A stretch of DNA of 64,000 nt from Paenibacillus sp. FSL W8-0186 (GTDB lineage: Bacteria; Bacillota; Bacilli; Paenibacillales; Paenibacillaceae), in contig NZ_CP150207.1 of assembly GCF_037969765.1 (NCBI RefSeq), forward strand, positions 2,280,001 through 2,344,000. Reading direction: 5' to 3'. A program made the position numbers and the translations under genes. The stretch's first letter is position 1. Each line of letters opens with the position of its first letter. Under the pieces are notes generated by a model, which did no database searches, was not told the DNA's origin, and saw nothing but the letters and a program-made list of their open reading frames with translations. Positions 15,427 through 25,791 of this stretch are shown in pieces.

Positions 15427-18400
15427 TTATTTCACAGTAACTGTTAAAATATCGCTTTTCGTGATACCGCTGCTGTTTTCCAGTTCTACCTGGTACTTAT
15501 ATTCACCGGCAGTTTTGCCTTCGATCATAGTCACCGCATATTGTGCGTGCGGAGTAGTAGCGATGAGATCCTGGGTATCAATAAGAACGCCGTTCTCGTA
15601 CAGGCGATAGACGGTGGCGTTCGTGCCCCACCATAAATTCATCGTCAGCTGATAGCTGCCGTCGCCGTCCCAATTATCGTCAGACAGTACCGGTTTGGCC
15701 GGGGCAGCATGTTTAACGGTAACGGTTCGGGCTTCACAGGCGGTCGTGCCAAATTTATTGATGAGTTCGCAGGTATAGGTATAGGTATAGGTGCCGTTCG
15801 GCCGCCCCGTAATTTCCGTAGAAGCTATCTGTGCGGAGGGAGAATCGTCCGCCAGCTTCTGCGTATCGATCAGCTGCCCGTTCTCGTAGAGCTTATACTC
15901 GCTGCCGTTATTACCCCACCACATGTTCATGGTAATGGTATAGTCGCCGTCTAGCAGGCCAGTGTCGTATCCGTTATTATCGGTTAATGCCGGCTTGCCT
16001 GGAGCCCCAGTAGCTTTAATCGGCTCCTCCGGTTCATTAGGCGCCCCTACATAAGTGATCAGCGGGGCTTTAGGCTGCTCCATGCCTTCGCCCAGGAAGA
16101 AGCCCGGATGCGGCGGCTGGTTGTAGCCAACGTTCTGCCAGGCGACCGCGAGGCGGTATACTGGATCATGCATCAAAGTACGAAGCTTGTATTCCGTCGG
16201 ATCTACGGTGGTGTAGACGCGAAGCTCCGTACTATCTTCGGATCGCCAGATGACCTCTTCCCGCCAGTCGCCGAACAGATCGGCCTGCAGCGCCGGATTT
16301 CCTTTCGTGTAGTTGTTGGATAAGGTGCCTTCAGCCGTCAGCAGGTTCATGGTCGTTTTATTTTGGTAATCCCATTTATCGATCGTACCTGTACCCGTCT
16401 TCGTTTCGGTATTCCATTTGTGGTCGAGCAGCTCGCGCAGCAGGTCGCCGTCCCACCAAATTGCAAAGTTGGCGGAGGACGGGATTTTCTCGCTAATTAA
16501 CTCGCCTCGTGCGCTATAGAGGCCCGTAATCGGAATATGCTCCTCATTCGTAATTGTCGACGCCCATGCTTCCTCTCCTGGATAATTCGGATCGATATCG
16601 GCAGTCATGCCTCTACCTGTATCCTTGCCCGTAAATACGCCCCAGAGGATTTCGCCGGTGGCTGCATCATGCATCTCCAGTCCGAACTTGGCGCCCGTGC
16701 TCTCATGAACCCCGAATACCTCAAGTCCAGGGCGGGTCGGGTCAAGATCTCCGAAGTGCAGGGCATCGCCATGGCCAAGCTCCGTGCTGTACAGAATCTG
16801 GCCATCATCATCAATCGTAATGGCGCCAAAAATGATTTCATCCTTGCCGTCATTGTCCACATCGCCGACCGACAGATTGTGGTTGCCTTGGCCGACATAG
16901 CTTCCGTTGCCTTCATCATTCGTATCAAAACGCCATTGCTTCGTTAACTGGCCATCCTTGAAGCTGTATGCAACCAGAACGGTACGGGTATAGTAGCCCC
17001 GGCTGAAAATAACACTCGGATGCTCTCCGTCCAAATAGGCCACAGCGGCCAGGAAGCGGTCAACCCGGTTGCCGTACGTGTCGCCCCATGCCCCCACATC
17101 TCCGCGCGGCGGGTCATAGGGGACGGTAGACAATTCAGCGCCGGTCTCGCCGTCAAATACGGTGAGGAACTCGTCGCCGAGAAGTACGTAGCCTGTGCTG
17201 TTCCGGTGATCCTTAGAGGCGTCGCCGATGATCTTGCCTTGGCCGTCGACCGTTCCGTCAGCCGTCTTCAGTACGACTTCAGCTTTGCCGTCCCCGTCCA
17301 GGTCGTATACTAGGAACGGGGAATAATGAGCTCCGGCCCGAATGTTATGACCAAGATTAATGCGCCACAGCTGCGTTCCATCCAGCTTGTATGCATCCAA
17401 ATAGACGTTTCCGGTATAGCCGCTCTGCGAATTATCCTTGGCATTGGAAGGCGACCACATCAGGACGATTTCATAAGCACCGTCCCCATCCAGATCGCCG
17501 ATGCTGGCATCGTTGGCAGTGTACGTATAAGGCTGGCCGTCCTTCGTATAAGCATCAGCCGGTTTTTGCAGCGGAATTGACAGATACTGCTGCTGCCATA
17601 CGCCGAACTCATCGGTGGCATCCTTTTCATTACCGCCGGTGACCGTCGTTATTATATATTTGGAATGTTCCTTTCCCTGCATATCCACGAAATTCGTGCT
17701 GCTTGCGATCGGCTCTTTGTTTACTTTGATGCCGTCGCGATAAATGTTGAATGCGATATTGTCCGGATCCAGTCCAAGCATTCTCCACCCGATGTAGTTG
17801 CCGTCCTTCGTCTTTACCGCCACAGGAGCCCGGTCCAAATACTCCATCTCGCGGTACAAAGTCGTTACCGCCTCGGTCTCAAGCATTTCCGACATCCCGG
17901 AGATACCTCCAGCATTAACTGATGCAACTTTATAGTAATAAGGGATGGTCGTAAGCACGGCCGGGTCCGTGTAAGAGTTTGTTTTAGTTTTCCCAGTAAG
18001 CGTGTATTCGCCGTCCGGTCTGGTTGAGCGATAGACATTATAGAACCGGGCCTCTTTCACGGTATCCCAGGCGATGGTCACATCATTTTTATGGATCGCC
18101 TGAACGGTAAGTGCAGCAGGCACCGGAGCCAGCGGCTGGCTGGGATCGATCATGGTTACAGTTATTCCGTTCGATGGCACGGATTCAAATCCGCCATGGT
18201 CCATTGAAGTTACGCTATAAACATAGGTCAAGCCTACATCCGCCGTTGTATCGGTAAATGAGGTGTCGGTCGTTTCCCCGATCAGCTCGGGATGGGCAGA
18301 TCCTTCGGTTTGGCGGTAAACCAGGTATTTAGCCGTATCTGTTGCGCTTGCCAGCCAGGTTAGCTTGGCGGTGACCGGATCGTTCGCCAGCTGCAGCTCA

Positions 18401-20457
18401 TCCAACTGGAGCGAATCCGGCGCAAGCAGTATAGGCGTGATCTCCAGACCGTTGAGATGAGCCGTTTGTCCGCTGAAGACGAGATTCATTTGCCCGTCGG
18501 TCACTGCAATCTGATGGAAGACCTTCTCGGCGATATTTTCTTTGCCGGAGGAGACGGTGCCATAATCTTTTCCTTCGATATTGACATTGGTTCTTGTCGA
18601 GCCGATCCAATCTCCGGTATATGTTTTGACGGAGTAGGAGCCGTTCGGCACATCGACCTTGAATTCATAGCTTCCGCCAAAATAAATGACGAAATCCCGG
18701 CGCAGGGCATCGGTTGCACTTCCGCGATCCCGATCGTCCATGCCTGCACTTGAAGTTAGCCCGTAACCAAGCTCTGGCGTATACAGCGTTTGGCGAGTTA
18801 CCTCTGTATAGCCTTCGGCTACCGGGGCACCAACTGGACCGAAATCGTACTTATATTGGGCAGATTTCGTTCCAATGCGGATTTCATCTGAGGGCTCGGA
18901 TTCTCCTCGCCCATTAACGGCGGTAACGCGAACGGTATAGCCAGTCCCCTCTGTCATGCCGCTGATCGTAATAGAGGGAATGGTGGAGGTACCGATCATC
19001 TTGTAGGCTGATTCCGGCTCCGTGGCCAGCTTGCGGTAAACCTTGTAGATTTCTGCAGTTTCAACCGCGTTCCATTTCAGGACCGCACCTGCATTGCTAA
19101 TGCTGCCCGCTGTCAGCCCCTGCGGTTTGGCCGGCACATGATCAGGCTGCGCGATCTCTTTTACATATTCCGAAAGCGGCATGAATCCAAGCTGCTGTAT
19201 TCCGCTAGCAACAAGTCTGGCGATTTGGATTGCGCCGTATTCCTGGAAGTGGGTGTCGTCTGCGGAACCGTTAGGGAAGGCCTGGTAGACGCCTGGATCA
19301 ACGTGCAGGAAAACGGAACGCGCGGCTTCCGGACCAATGGAGTCGTAGTATGCAACACTTGACGCGCTTAAGTCGACGAGCTCCACATCAAGCTCATGTG
19401 CAACTTCCTTCATCGATTTCACGTATTCCGGGAAGCTGACATTGAACTTGCCTGTAGCTGCATTGAAATCCCTCCGGCCGACAGGGGTAATCAAGATAGG
19501 CGTAGCCCCGCGCTGTCTCGCGCCAAGAACATAGGATTTCAGATAGGTTTTGAAATCCTCGGGCGAGGTATAACGCTCCGGTCGGCTAATCGTTGCGTCG
19601 TTATGGCCAAATTGGACAAGCAAATAATCGCCGGGTTTGATGACCCGCAATATTTCATCCAGCCTGCCCTCATATACAAAAGACCTTGAGCTGCGGCCGC
19701 CGATCGCGCGATTATCGATGAGGACATCGTCTGTAAAATACCGGCCGATCATTTGCCCCCAGCCTGCCTGCGGCTGCCAATAAGGGTCATAGGTCTGAAC
19801 CGTGGAATCGCTGGCGAGAAAAACGACCGGCCGGTCGCCCGGCTCGCGCTCCGGCTGCTTACGGATGACAAGTGCATTGATATTCGGGGCCGAACCGGTA
19901 AAGTCCAAGTTCAACTGTCCATCAATCAAGGCGATATCAAAATCCATCTCCAAAAATTGCCCAGCCAGCTTGGCTGTTGGCTGCACCTTCTGAATCGTCT
20001 CCGCTGTGATGGCGATATCCGTCGGTCCGCTCTCGTCGCCCGCGATTAATGAGACCGTGTAGTCGCCACTCGGGAGATCAACTATAAACGCTGTATCTCT
20101 AGGAATAGCGAAATCGGATTTCAGCGGGTGGGATGTGCCCCGATCCTGCTCGGAAACCTGGGATGGGTCGGCGAAGCCGTAACCCCGTTCTTGAGAGTAG
20201 GGGGTAGCAGCAGTGACCTTCATGTAACCGCTTGCAACTTCACCGGGACCAAAATCAAAGCGAACTTCATCGTTAGCCAGCATGGGAACTGGATCGTCAT
20301 AGACAGCGCTTGTGACTGTCTCCGGTAAGGGATTGAGGGCTTCAGGCTCCATTGCCTGCGCAATTGACCCGAAGGGGAGTATAGTGCTGAAGAGCATAAC
20401 CATAATTAAAAAAACAAGGAAAGATTGTTTATGAACATTGCTTTGCATAATTGCCAT
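15427..20457 (-). CDS. Secreted multidomain rhamnogalacturonan acetylesterase (CE12) and lyase (PL11)
   Basis: 1,676 residues. A signal peptide (~residues 1-35) is followed by a malectin-like module (~65-200), an SGNH esterase (SDST ~215, GGRSSRS, QFGHNDA ~284, DDTHF ~400) like YesT-type acetylesterases, an FN3 domain (~440-530), a second malectin-like module (~537-680) and two FN3 domains. Next comes a PL11 lyase (~867-1470) with calcium-rich DGDG repeats and WRREEV-type endings like YesW. Two tandem C-terminal WWG-containing carbohydrate-binding repeats close the protein. The chain would deacetylate and cleave pectin's RG-I backbone outside the cell. In-frame ATG at 20448 fits the GAGGG site better than 20457. 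A cre-like site lies upstream. Confidence 0.92.
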   Translation of the reverse strand: MAIMQSNVHKQSFLVFLIMVMLFSTILPFGSIAQAMEPEALNPLPETVTSAVYDDPVPMLANDEVRFDFGPGEVASGYMKVTAATPYSQERGYGFADPSQVSEQDRGTSHPLKSDFAIPRDTAFIVDLPSGDYTVSLIAGDESGPTDIAITAETIQKVQPTAKLAGQFLEMDFDIALIDGQLNLDFTGSAPNINALVIRKQPEREPGDRPVVFLASDSTVQTYDPYWQPQAGWGQMIGRYFTDDVLIDNRAIGGRSSRSFVYEGRLDEILRVIKPGDYLLVQFGHNDATISRPERYTSPEDFKTYLKSYVLGARQRGATPILITPVGRRDFNAATGKFNVSFPEYVKSMKEVAHELDVELVDLSASSVAYYDSIGPEAARSVFLHVDPGVYQAFPNGSADDTHFQEYGAIQIARLVASGIQQLGFMPLSEYVKEIAQPDHVPAKPQGLTAGSISNAGAVLKWNAVETAEIYKVYRKLATEPESAYKMIGTSTIPSITISGMTEGTGYTVRVTAVNGRGESEPSDEIRIGTKSAQYKYDFGPVGAPVAEGYTEVTRQTLYTPELGYGLTSSAGMDDRDRGSATDALRRDFVIYFGGSYEFKVDVPNGSYSVKTYTGDWIGSTRTNVNIEGKDYGTVSSGKENIAEKVFHQIAVTDGQMNLVFSGQTAHLNGLEITPILLAPDSLQLDELQLANDPVTAKLTWLASATDTAKYLVYRQTEGSAHPELIGETTDTSFTDTTADVGLTYVYSVTSMDHGGFESVPSNGITVTMIDPSQPLAPVPAALTVQAIHKNDVTIAWDTVKEARFYNVYRSTRPDGEYTLTGKTKTNSYTDPAVLTTIPYYYKVASVNAGGISGMSEMLETEAVTTLYREMEYLDRAPVAVKTKDGNYIGWRMLGLDPDNIAFNIYRDGIKVNKEPIASSTNFVDMQGKEHSKYIITTVTGGNEKDATDEFGVWQQQYLSIPLQKPADAYTKDGQPYTYTANDASIGDLDGDGAYEIVLMWSPSNAKDNSQSGYTGNVYLDAYKLDGTQLWRINLGHNIRAGAHYSPFLVYDLDGDGKAEVVLKTADGTVDGQGKIIGDASKDHRNSTGYVLLGDEFLTVFDGETGAELSTVPYDPPRGDVGAWGDTYGNRVDRFLAAVAYLDGEHPSVIFSRGYYTRTVLVAYSFKDGQLTKQWRFDTNDEGNGSYVGQGNHNLSVGDVDNDGKDEIIFGAITIDDDGQILYSTELGHGDALHFGDLDPTRPGLEVFGVHESTGAKFGLEMHDAATGEILWGVFTGKDTGRGMTADIDPNYPGEEAWASTITNEEHIPITGLYSARGELISEKIPSSANFAIWWDGDLLRELLDHKWNTETKTGTGTIDKWDYQNKTTMNLLTAEGTLSNNYTKGNPALQADLFGDWREEVIWRSEDSTELRVYTTVDPTEYKLRTLMHDPVYRLAVAWQNVGYNQPPHPGFFLGEGMEQPKAPLITYVGAPNEPEEPIKATGAPGKPALTDNNGYDTGLLDGDYTITMNMWWGNNGSEYKLYENGQLIDTQKLADDSPSAQIASTEITGRPNGTYTYTYTCELINKFGTTACEARTVTVKHAAPAKPVLSDDNWDGDGSYQLTMNLWWGTNATVYRLYENGVLIDTQDLIATTPHAQYAVTMIEGKTAGEYKYQVELENSSGITKSDILTVTVK

Positions 20458-20495
20458 ACCCTCTTTCTAATTAATATAGTAAGTCTCCAGAAAGG

Positions 20496-20509
20496 TGTAA
20501 GCGATTACA
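20496..20509 (-). promoter_or_regulatory. cre-like catabolite operator upstream of the CE12/PL11 gene
   Basis: TGTAAGCGATTACA, a near-palindrome matching the CcpA cre pattern TGWAAGCG-TWWCA closely. It is 39 nt upstream of the lyase start. Repression by preferred sugars is inferred. Confidence 0.6.
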
Positions 20510-20767
20510 AATAAATTAGAAATAACGACAGTTATTTCTTGTCAATAATAATTATCCCCCTTTCACCCGTGATTTTTGAAATATTTGCTAATTACATTTA
20601 AGATCATAGCATTTTTATTTGACCATAAAGGTTCACGAAACAGTTATTTTTCCTTGAAAATCAGACTTTTTGGCATATGGGCTGCATTTAGCCGATGCAT
20701 AAAATGGCTTGCTCATCCGCATCCTACAATTGGACTATATAAGCAAAGAAGGGGGGCAGAATGCGAA

Positions 20768-20926
20768 ATGAGCAAGGAGAAACAAGGCCTTAGCAAATAT
20801 GAAGTGCAGCGGAATTCGCTGAATAAGATGCCGGTTCCAGACAAGGATAGAGAAGAGTTTGCCAAGGAAATGGTCGAAGACGCCAAAGCGGCGTTTGGGC
20901 AAGAACATGCCGACAATAAGGAATAA
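20768..20926 (+). CDS. Small hypothetical charged protein
   Basis: 52 residues from ATG 20768, with a G-run (GGGGGG) about 11 nt upstream. Sequence SKEKQGLSKYEVQRNSLNKMPVPDKDREEFAKEMVEDAKAAF is hydrophilic and probably alpha-helical, without cysteines or hydrophobic segments. The longer reading from 20576 encodes an implausible mix. The gap 20458-20767 otherwise holds the cre-like site and no other gene I can see. It is followed by a stem-loop (20951-20984). No family recognised. Confidence 0.55.
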   Translation: MSKEKQGLSKYEVQRNSLNKMPVPDKDREEFAKEMVEDAKAAFGQEHADNKE

Positions 20927-20950
20927 TTTGTCTCGAATCGGGGATATGAA

Positions 20951-20984
20951 GGGTGCCTTGACGGTTATTTAACCGCAGGCACCC
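20951..20984 (+). terminator. Stem-loop after the 52-residue gene
   Basis: GGGTGCCT/AGGCACCC outer stem with an inner CGGTT/AACCG. The T-run is poor (TTGTTGG), so termination is likely but not certain. Confidence 0.6.
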
Positions 20985-21086
20985 TTGTTGGCGTAGCCAT
21001 CTTTTTCATGAACGAAGGAAGGAATTGGACATCGGAGCTCCGAATAATAGGGTAAACAGAAGCATGCATATAAGGAGAAATTTGTT

Positions 21087-21563
21087 GTGGAGTTTACAGT
21101 TCAGCTGCTCAAAAATATGAAGGATGCCCCGTTCGAATTATTACTGCTTGCCGATCCCTCTAAACGGAATGTGCAGGAATATTTGCAGAGAGGCCGATGC
21201 TATATTGCTGCAAACAGGCTAGAAACGATCGGCGTATTCGTATTGCTATGGACGCGTCCAGGGACAATGGAAATCGTGAATATTGCCGTACGCGAGGAGT
21301 ATCAGGGCCAGGGTATCGGCAAGCAGCTCGTCTTGCGTGCGATCGGTGAAGCCATAGAACAACATGCGAGGACGGTCGAAATCGGCACGGGAAATTCGAG
21401 CTTGAGCCAACTGGGGTTATATCAGAAATGCGGATTCAGAATTACGGGAGTGGATCGTGATTTCTTTATCCGGCATTATGATGAGGCGATCTTTGAGAAC
21501 GGAATACCGTGCAGGGACATGATCAGGTTAAGTTACGATATACCAGAAACGGAAGGCAGGTAA
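21087..21563 (+). CDS. GNAT family N-acetyltransferase
   Basis: 158 residues, GTG start with AAGGAG 9 nt upstream. Motif A is IAVREEYQGQGIGKQLVLRA (Q-G-Q-G-I-G pyrophosphate loop), followed by IGTGNSSLSQLGLYQKCGFRITGVDRDFFIRHY, a pattern typical of the YvbK-like group. The substrate is unknown. It lies between the 52-residue gene and the convergent GH16 glucanase, with no evident operon. Confidence 0.85.
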   Translation: MEFTVQLLKNMKDAPFELLLLADPSKRNVQEYLQRGRCYIAANRLETIGVFVLLWTRPGTMEIVNIAVREEYQGQGIGKQLVLRAIGEAIEQHARTVEIGTGNSSLSQLGLYQKCGFRITGVDRDFFIRHYDEAIFENGIPCRDMIRLSYDIPETEGR

Positions 21564-21647
21564 CAAGACAATTGCTAGTTCATAGAATGCCCCGAGGATG
21601 AAGCTTGGGGGCCGGTTCAAGTAAATGATCCTATGAATGAAAGAAAG

Positions 21648-21681
21648 AGAAACCCTTTGGTCGGATGACCCAAGGGTTTCT
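21648..21681 (-). terminator. Intrinsic terminator of the GH16 glucanase gene
   Basis: AGAAACCCTT/AAGGGTTTCT stem; on the minus strand it is followed by CTTTCTTTC. Located 30 nt past the stop at 21711. Confidence 0.7.
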
Positions 21682-21710
21682 GGTGTATGCAGCGGCCGCT
21701 CAGCCGCCGG

Positions 21711-22949
21711 TTAATTCACTTTCGTAAACAGCCATTTCTGGGCATCCGTGCCGTTATCAGTCCACTGCTGAACCGCCGCGCCGTCGGCCGCCGATGCGCT
21801 GGCCACATCCATGACCAGGCCGCTAGCTTTGGATACCAGCTTATAGTATCCTCCACCGGCATCGACCAGCATCCACCGCTGGGCATTGGTTCCATTATCG
21901 GTCCACTGCTGCAGCTGCACGCCGCTAGCGGTACTGGAGCTTGGCACGTCCAGCACTTTGCCGCTATGCATGGCGGTCAGCTTATAATACCCATCTCCCG
22001 TGCTTTCTACTTTGAAGCGCTGATTGCTCGCGCTGTAATTGGTCCATTGCTGCATTTTGGCGCCATCCGCTGTGGAGACGTCCACGACATCCAGCACCTT
22101 GCCGCTCGCTTTGGAGGTCAGCGTATATACGCCGCCGCTAACGATGTTTGGCGCACTTGCAGCTTGATATACACGTACATAATCGACCAGCATTTGTGCC
22201 GGGAATGGCGTTGAAGCATTAGGGCTTCCCGGCCAGTTGCCGCCGACGGCCATATTCAGCAGAATGAAGAACGGCTTCTGGAATTCCTCCGTATTTCCGG
22301 TGCCGTTGGCAATATAGAACTCGTTAAATTGGACACCGTCCACAAACCAGCGAATGTAGTTCGGATCCCATTCAATGCTGTACGTATGGAATTGGGAGAA
22401 GTCCAAATTTCCCGACGTGCGCCCGTATTCCGCATGGCCATTCGCATCCCAATGCACAGTCCCGTTCACGAAGGAGTTGTTGTTGACCCGTTCCATGATA
22501 TCGATTTCACCGGATTTAGGCCAACCGACCGTCGTAATGTTGGAGCCAAGCATCCAGAATGCCGGCCACAGGCCTTGTCCGGAAGGAAGCTTGATTCTGG
22601 CTTCGACTTTACCGTAGGTAAAGTTCTTCAGGCCTTGGGTTTTGATCCGGGCAGAGGTATAATTCATGCCGCCGTAGGATTCCCTCTGAGCGGTAATGAC
22701 AAGATTACCTCCCGTCACCTGAAGGTTCTGCGGGCGGTTCGTATAGTACTGCAGTTCATTGTTGCCCCAGCCCCCGCTGCCGGTGCCGATTTCGGCCGTC
22801 CAGTTGGCGGAGTTCAGGGAATTGCCGTCAAATTCGTCACTCCATACTAGATTCCAGTTGGGTGCAGCGCTAGTAGTTCCGGTGGGCACGAAAGAAATCA
22901 GAAGAGTAAACAGCAGAAAGAGATACAATAATTTCCCGCGTTTCAACAT
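21711..22949 (-). CDS. Secreted GH16 beta-glucanase with C-terminal ricin-type (CBM13) lectin
   Basis: 412 residues. Signal peptide ~1-28 (LLYLFLLFTLLISFVPTGTTSAA). GH16 catalytic domain ~30-270 with WSDEFDG at the start and catalytic GEIDIMERV (E-x-D-x-x-E); the lack of a beta-bulge deletion and the WPAFWMLG element suit a laminarinase/beta-1,3-glucanase. The ricin-B trefoil ~280-412 has three repeats each ending in a Q-W pair (MQQWTNYSASNQRF, LQQWTDNGTNAQRW, VQQWTDNGTDAQKW). It would cleave fungal, plant or algal glucans outside the cell. Own terminator and an upstream cre-like site. Confidence 0.93.
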   Translation of the reverse strand: MLKRGKLLYLFLLFTLLISFVPTGTTSAAPNWNLVWSDEFDGNSLNSANWTAEIGTGSGGWGNNELQYYTNRPQNLQVTGGNLVITAQRESYGGMNYTSARIKTQGLKNFTYGKVEARIKLPSGQGLWPAFWMLGSNITTVGWPKSGEIDIMERVNNNSFVNGTVHWDANGHAEYGRTSGNLDFSQFHTYSIEWDPNYIRWFVDGVQFNEFYIANGTGNTEEFQKPFFILLNMAVGGNWPGSPNASTPFPAQMLVDYVRVYQAASAPNIVSGGVYTLTSKASGKVLDVVDVSTADGAKMQQWTNYSASNQRFKVESTGDGYYKLTAMHSGKVLDVPSSSTASGVQLQQWTDNGTNAQRWMLVDAGGGYYKLVSKASGLVMDVASASAADGAAVQQWTDNGTDAQKWLFTKVN

Positions 22950-23042
22950 GATTTTTCGCTCCTTTATAGAAGTTAGTCTTGCAGGATTGCTTACACGCTG
23001 CGCTTGCGTGCAATACCACTAAACCGGTTTCGATTTATTAAA

Positions 23043-23056
23043 TGATAACGCTATCA
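23043..23056 (-). promoter_or_regulatory. cre/LacI-type operator upstream of the glucanase gene
   Basis: TGATAACGCTATCA, an almost perfect palindrome centred on CG, as in CcpA cre or other LacI-family operators. It lies 94 nt upstream of the glucanase start and fits catabolite control. Confidence 0.6.
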
Positions 23057-23180
23057 TTACTTTCCATTATACTGGTAAATTGGTAGTAAATACAACTAAA
23101 ATCTCTACATTAAGGACGAATATATATTAATATGAGAAAATAAGGCTCAGTAGAGCCGAGGCTAAATGGTTTGCGCGTTC

Positions 23181-23372
23181 TTACGGACCCTGGCTCAGCT
23201 ATTTTGCAAAAAAGTCGCTTTTTCTGAACCTAACGGACACAGCGGACCCTATTTTCATATAATCGATGGGTTCAATGTTGATTTTAACTAAATAGCTTCC
23301 AGTGTGTCCGTTAGCGCGCTGATTCCGTTTAAAACAGGTAAATAACGAATCTCCTGTCCGTTAGAAATATGG
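23181..23372. repeat. Intergenic CCGTTAG repeat, copy 2
   Basis: Motifs in order: TTACGGACCC, CTAACGGACACAGCGGACC, GTGTCCGTTAGCG and CTCCTGTCCGTTAGAAATATGG. Spacing and the final CCGTTAGAAATNTGG match copy 1 at 9999-10191. The rest of the 22950-23497 gap holds the glucanase operator and the LCP promoter; no gene is seen. Confidence 0.6.
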
Positions 23373-23411
23373 CATTAGCGCTATGCCTGCCTTAGCCGTC
23401 TAGAGTCAATC

Positions 23412-23454
23412 TTAACTTATTCATAACCCTTTCTGTTTATCTTCAGGATAAAAT
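23412..23454 (+). promoter_or_regulatory. Promoter of the LCP gene with TTAACTWWTTCATAACC element
   Basis: TTAACTTATTCATAACC begins at 23412, overlapping the -35 position; TAAAAT at 23449-23454 is the -10. TTAAC and ATAAC are 11 bp apart, as in direct-repeat OmpR-class operators. An almost identical element sits at the same 37-nt distance from the -10 upstream of 55969. Confidence 0.55.
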
Positions 23455-23497
23455 AAGATGCGTTACCGGTATGTTTAAGTTTGGAGGATTTATAGAA

Positions 23498-24496
23498 ATG
23501 AGTGACACAGGCAAGTCTCGGAGAAGAAGATGGATATGGATGCTGGGCATCCCTCTGGCGATTATATTACTGCTGGGGATAAGCTATTACGGGTATTCTT
23601 TCGTTCATTTTGGACAACAAATTCAGAAGAAGAATGAACAGACGGGCGGGCATGAACAACAACAGCCTGACGAATATGTCCTTCCGGTATGGGAAGGGAA
23701 AGAGCGGCTGAACATACTGCTGCTCGGCGGGGACGGGAGACTAGACGAGGATCCCGGGCGTTCGGATACGATCATGGTCGCTTCAATCGATCCTGTCTCG
23801 AAGACGGTGCATTTGTTCTCGATTTTGCGGGATACGTATGTCGAGATTCCCGGCCATGGGAAGAATCGCATCAACACCGCGCTTGCTTTTGGCGGGAAAG
23901 AAGGGCCGGAACTGGCTAGTCAGGCTGTGGGAGATTTGCTGGGCATCCCGATTCAGTATTACGTTTTTGTGGAGTTTGAAAGCTTCATTCAGCTGATCGA
24001 TGCGATCGGAGGGGTAGACTTCTATGTTGAAAAAGATATGAAGTATACCGATACGGCGGATAAATCGCATTACCAGATCGATTTGAAGGAAGGGATGCAG
24101 CATCTTGACGGGAACAAGGCGCTGCAATATGTGAGGTTCCGTAAAGATGCTCTTTCAGACTATGCACGGACAGAGCGCCAGCGTGAGTTCTTGAAGGCCG
24201 TCGCCAAGAAAATGCAAAATGTCACGACCCTCGTGAATCTGCCGCAGATTTTAAATCAAATCGCTCCTTATGTGCAGACGAATATGGATTCTAGGACGAT
24301 GCTGAAGCTGGCCGGATTATGCTATAAGATCAATCAGGACTCCATCCACTCCAGTCAGCTGCCGCCGCTGGACATGCTGCGGGAAGAGAAGATCAAAGGC
24401 GCGTCCGTCATAACCGTAGATCAAAACCGTCTGCAGAAATATGTCGAGGAGCTCTTATCCTCCAGTTCGGCAGCGGCTGAACAGCATGATCAATAA
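23498..24496 (+). CDS. LytR-CpsA-Psr (LCP) family wall polymer ligase
   Basis: 332 residues from ATG 23498 (GGAGG 10 nt upstream). A basic tail precedes one membrane segment (~14-37), then an extracellular LCP domain: LNILLLGGDGR, GRSDTIMVASIDP, FSILRDTYVEIPGHGKNRIN, and ALQYVRFRKD with conserved Arg and Asp for pyrophosphate-lipid binding. LCP enzymes transfer teichoic acid or other glycopolymers from lipid carriers to peptidoglycan. It is 18 nt upstream of an FtsW/RodA gene, suggesting an envelope operon. The promoter carries the shared TTAACT element. Confidence 0.9.
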   Translation: MSDTGKSRRRRWIWMLGIPLAIILLLGISYYGYSFVHFGQQIQKKNEQTGGHEQQQPDEYVLPVWEGKERLNILLLGGDGRLDEDPGRSDTIMVASIDPVSKTVHLFSILRDTYVEIPGHGKNRINTALAFGGKEGPELASQAVGDLLGIPIQYYVFVEFESFIQLIDAIGGVDFYVEKDMKYTDTADKSHYQIDLKEGMQHLDGNKALQYVRFRKDALSDYARTERQREFLKAVAKKMQNVTTLVNLPQILNQIAPYVQTNMDSRTMLKLAGLCYKINQDSIHSSQLPPLDMLREEKIKGASVITVDQNRLQKYVEELLSSSSAAAEQHDQ

Positions 24497-24514
24497 GGAC
24501 GAGGGGATATCGCT

Positions 24515-25636
24515 TTGAGTAACATCAAACCAAGAGGCAGACCGGATTTTATTCTGCTTATTCTAACGATTTTGCTCGTGGGCTTTGGGCTCATTATGGT
24601 CTTTAGCGCCAGCTCCACTTTGGCTGTTTATAAGCATCAGGAGGCTATGTTTTACATATACAGGCAAGGCTTATTTGCAGCGATCGGTCTGTTCCTTATG
24701 CTGTTCTTGATGGGGATTCCTTTTATACGCTGGAAAAAAATCGCGCCGATTCTGCTGCTTTTTACATTGATTCTACTCATTCTGGTGCTGATTATCGGAA
24801 CTTCGGTCAATGGCGCCAAAAGGTGGATTGTGCTCGGCAGCTTCAATCTCCAGCCGTCCGAGTGGGCGAAGCTCTCCTTGATCCTATACCTAGCGGCACT
24901 CATTAGCAATAAGGGCGAGCGAATCAGAGACTTCAAAAAAGGACTTCTGCCGATCCTCGTCGTAGCCGGCATAGTTATCCTATTGGTCATGCTCCAGCCA
25001 GACTTCGGCACGATGTCCCTGATTTGCATCATTACGCTGTCCTGCATGATCGTCGGAGGAGCCAATCTGCGCCATATTTTGCTGCTTGGGTTAGGCGCTT
25101 TGCCGTTTTTGACCTTTATGGCCATAAGCAAAAGTTATCGCATTCAGCGGCTTACGTCATTTTTAAACCCGCTTGCCGATCCTTCAAATACGGGATATCA
25201 AGTCTTGCAGTCGTTTATGGCTTTAGGCCATGGCGGATTGACGGGAACCGGGCTGGGAGGAAGCGTTCAAAAGCTGCAATATTTGCCCGAAGCGCATACC
25301 GATTTTATATTTGCCATTATCGGCGAAGAGTTTGGTTTTACCGGCTCTTCCCTGTTTATCGTACTGTTCTTTTGGTTACTGTCTCGGGGATTCCTTATCG
25401 CTTTGAAGAGCAAGGATTTATTTGGGTTGATTGCAGGCATGGGCATAGTCATCATGATCTTCACTCAATTTGCGCTTAATGCAGGGGCAGTGGTGGGCAT
25501 TCTGCCAGTGACCGGCGTGCCGCTTCCTTTTATCAGCTATGGCGGGTCTGCTCTGCTTACAAATATGGCTGCCGTGGGCTTATTACTCAGCATATCCCGC
25601 CAGAATAATCGGCTTCTTGCTGAGCAGCAGCTTTGA
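24515..25636 (+). CDS. FtsW/RodA/SpoVE family peptidoglycan glycosyltransferase
   Basis: 373 residues, TTG start with GAGGGGAT upstream. Ten or so membrane segments. Family signatures: LIMVFSASSTLAV near the N terminus, NGAKRWIVLGSFNLQPSEWAKL, LQPDFGTM, and near the C terminus PVTGVPLPFISYGGSALLTN. The SEDS Asp in the QPDFG-type loop is present. It polymerises lipid II during division, elongation or spore cortex formation. The NLQPSEWAKL and ending SYGG pattern fits FtsW/SpoVE slightly better than RodA, but this cannot be settled by eye. Co-transcribed with the LCP gene. Confidence 0.9.
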   Translation: MSNIKPRGRPDFILLILTILLVGFGLIMVFSASSTLAVYKHQEAMFYIYRQGLFAAIGLFLMLFLMGIPFIRWKKIAPILLLFTLILLILVLIIGTSVNGAKRWIVLGSFNLQPSEWAKLSLILYLAALISNKGERIRDFKKGLLPILVVAGIVILLVMLQPDFGTMSLICIITLSCMIVGGANLRHILLLGLGALPFLTFMAISKSYRIQRLTSFLNPLADPSNTGYQVLQSFMALGHGGLTGTGLGGSVQKLQYLPEAHTDFIFAIIGEEFGFTGSSLFIVLFFWLLSRGFLIALKSKDLFGLIAGMGIVIMIFTQFALNAGAVVGILPVTGVPLPFISYGGSALLTNMAAVGLLLSISRQNNRLLAEQQL

Positions 25637-25711
25637 TATATAATAGAAGAAGCTCAAGCCAGATGTATGCCTCAGCCTTAGATAAGAGCGTCTATGGGCT
25701 GGGGCTTTTTT
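25637..25711 (+). promoter_or_regulatory. Promoter-hairpin unit C (candidate attenuator)
   Basis: TATAAT at 25639-25644 directly after the ftsW-like stop, then AGAAGAAG; the hairpin GCCTCAGCC/GGCTGGGGC (25669-25705), extended by TAGA/TCTA around AAGAGCG, ends in TTTTTT. It doubles as terminator of the upstream gene. The methyltransferase starts 81 nt after the T-run. Confidence 0.6.
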
Positions 25712-25791
25712 ATTACAAGCTATTTTTGATTTTGGCGGGGAATAAAGTAGGCACAAATAATGACAGCACAATAACAGATGGGTGTGAGGAT

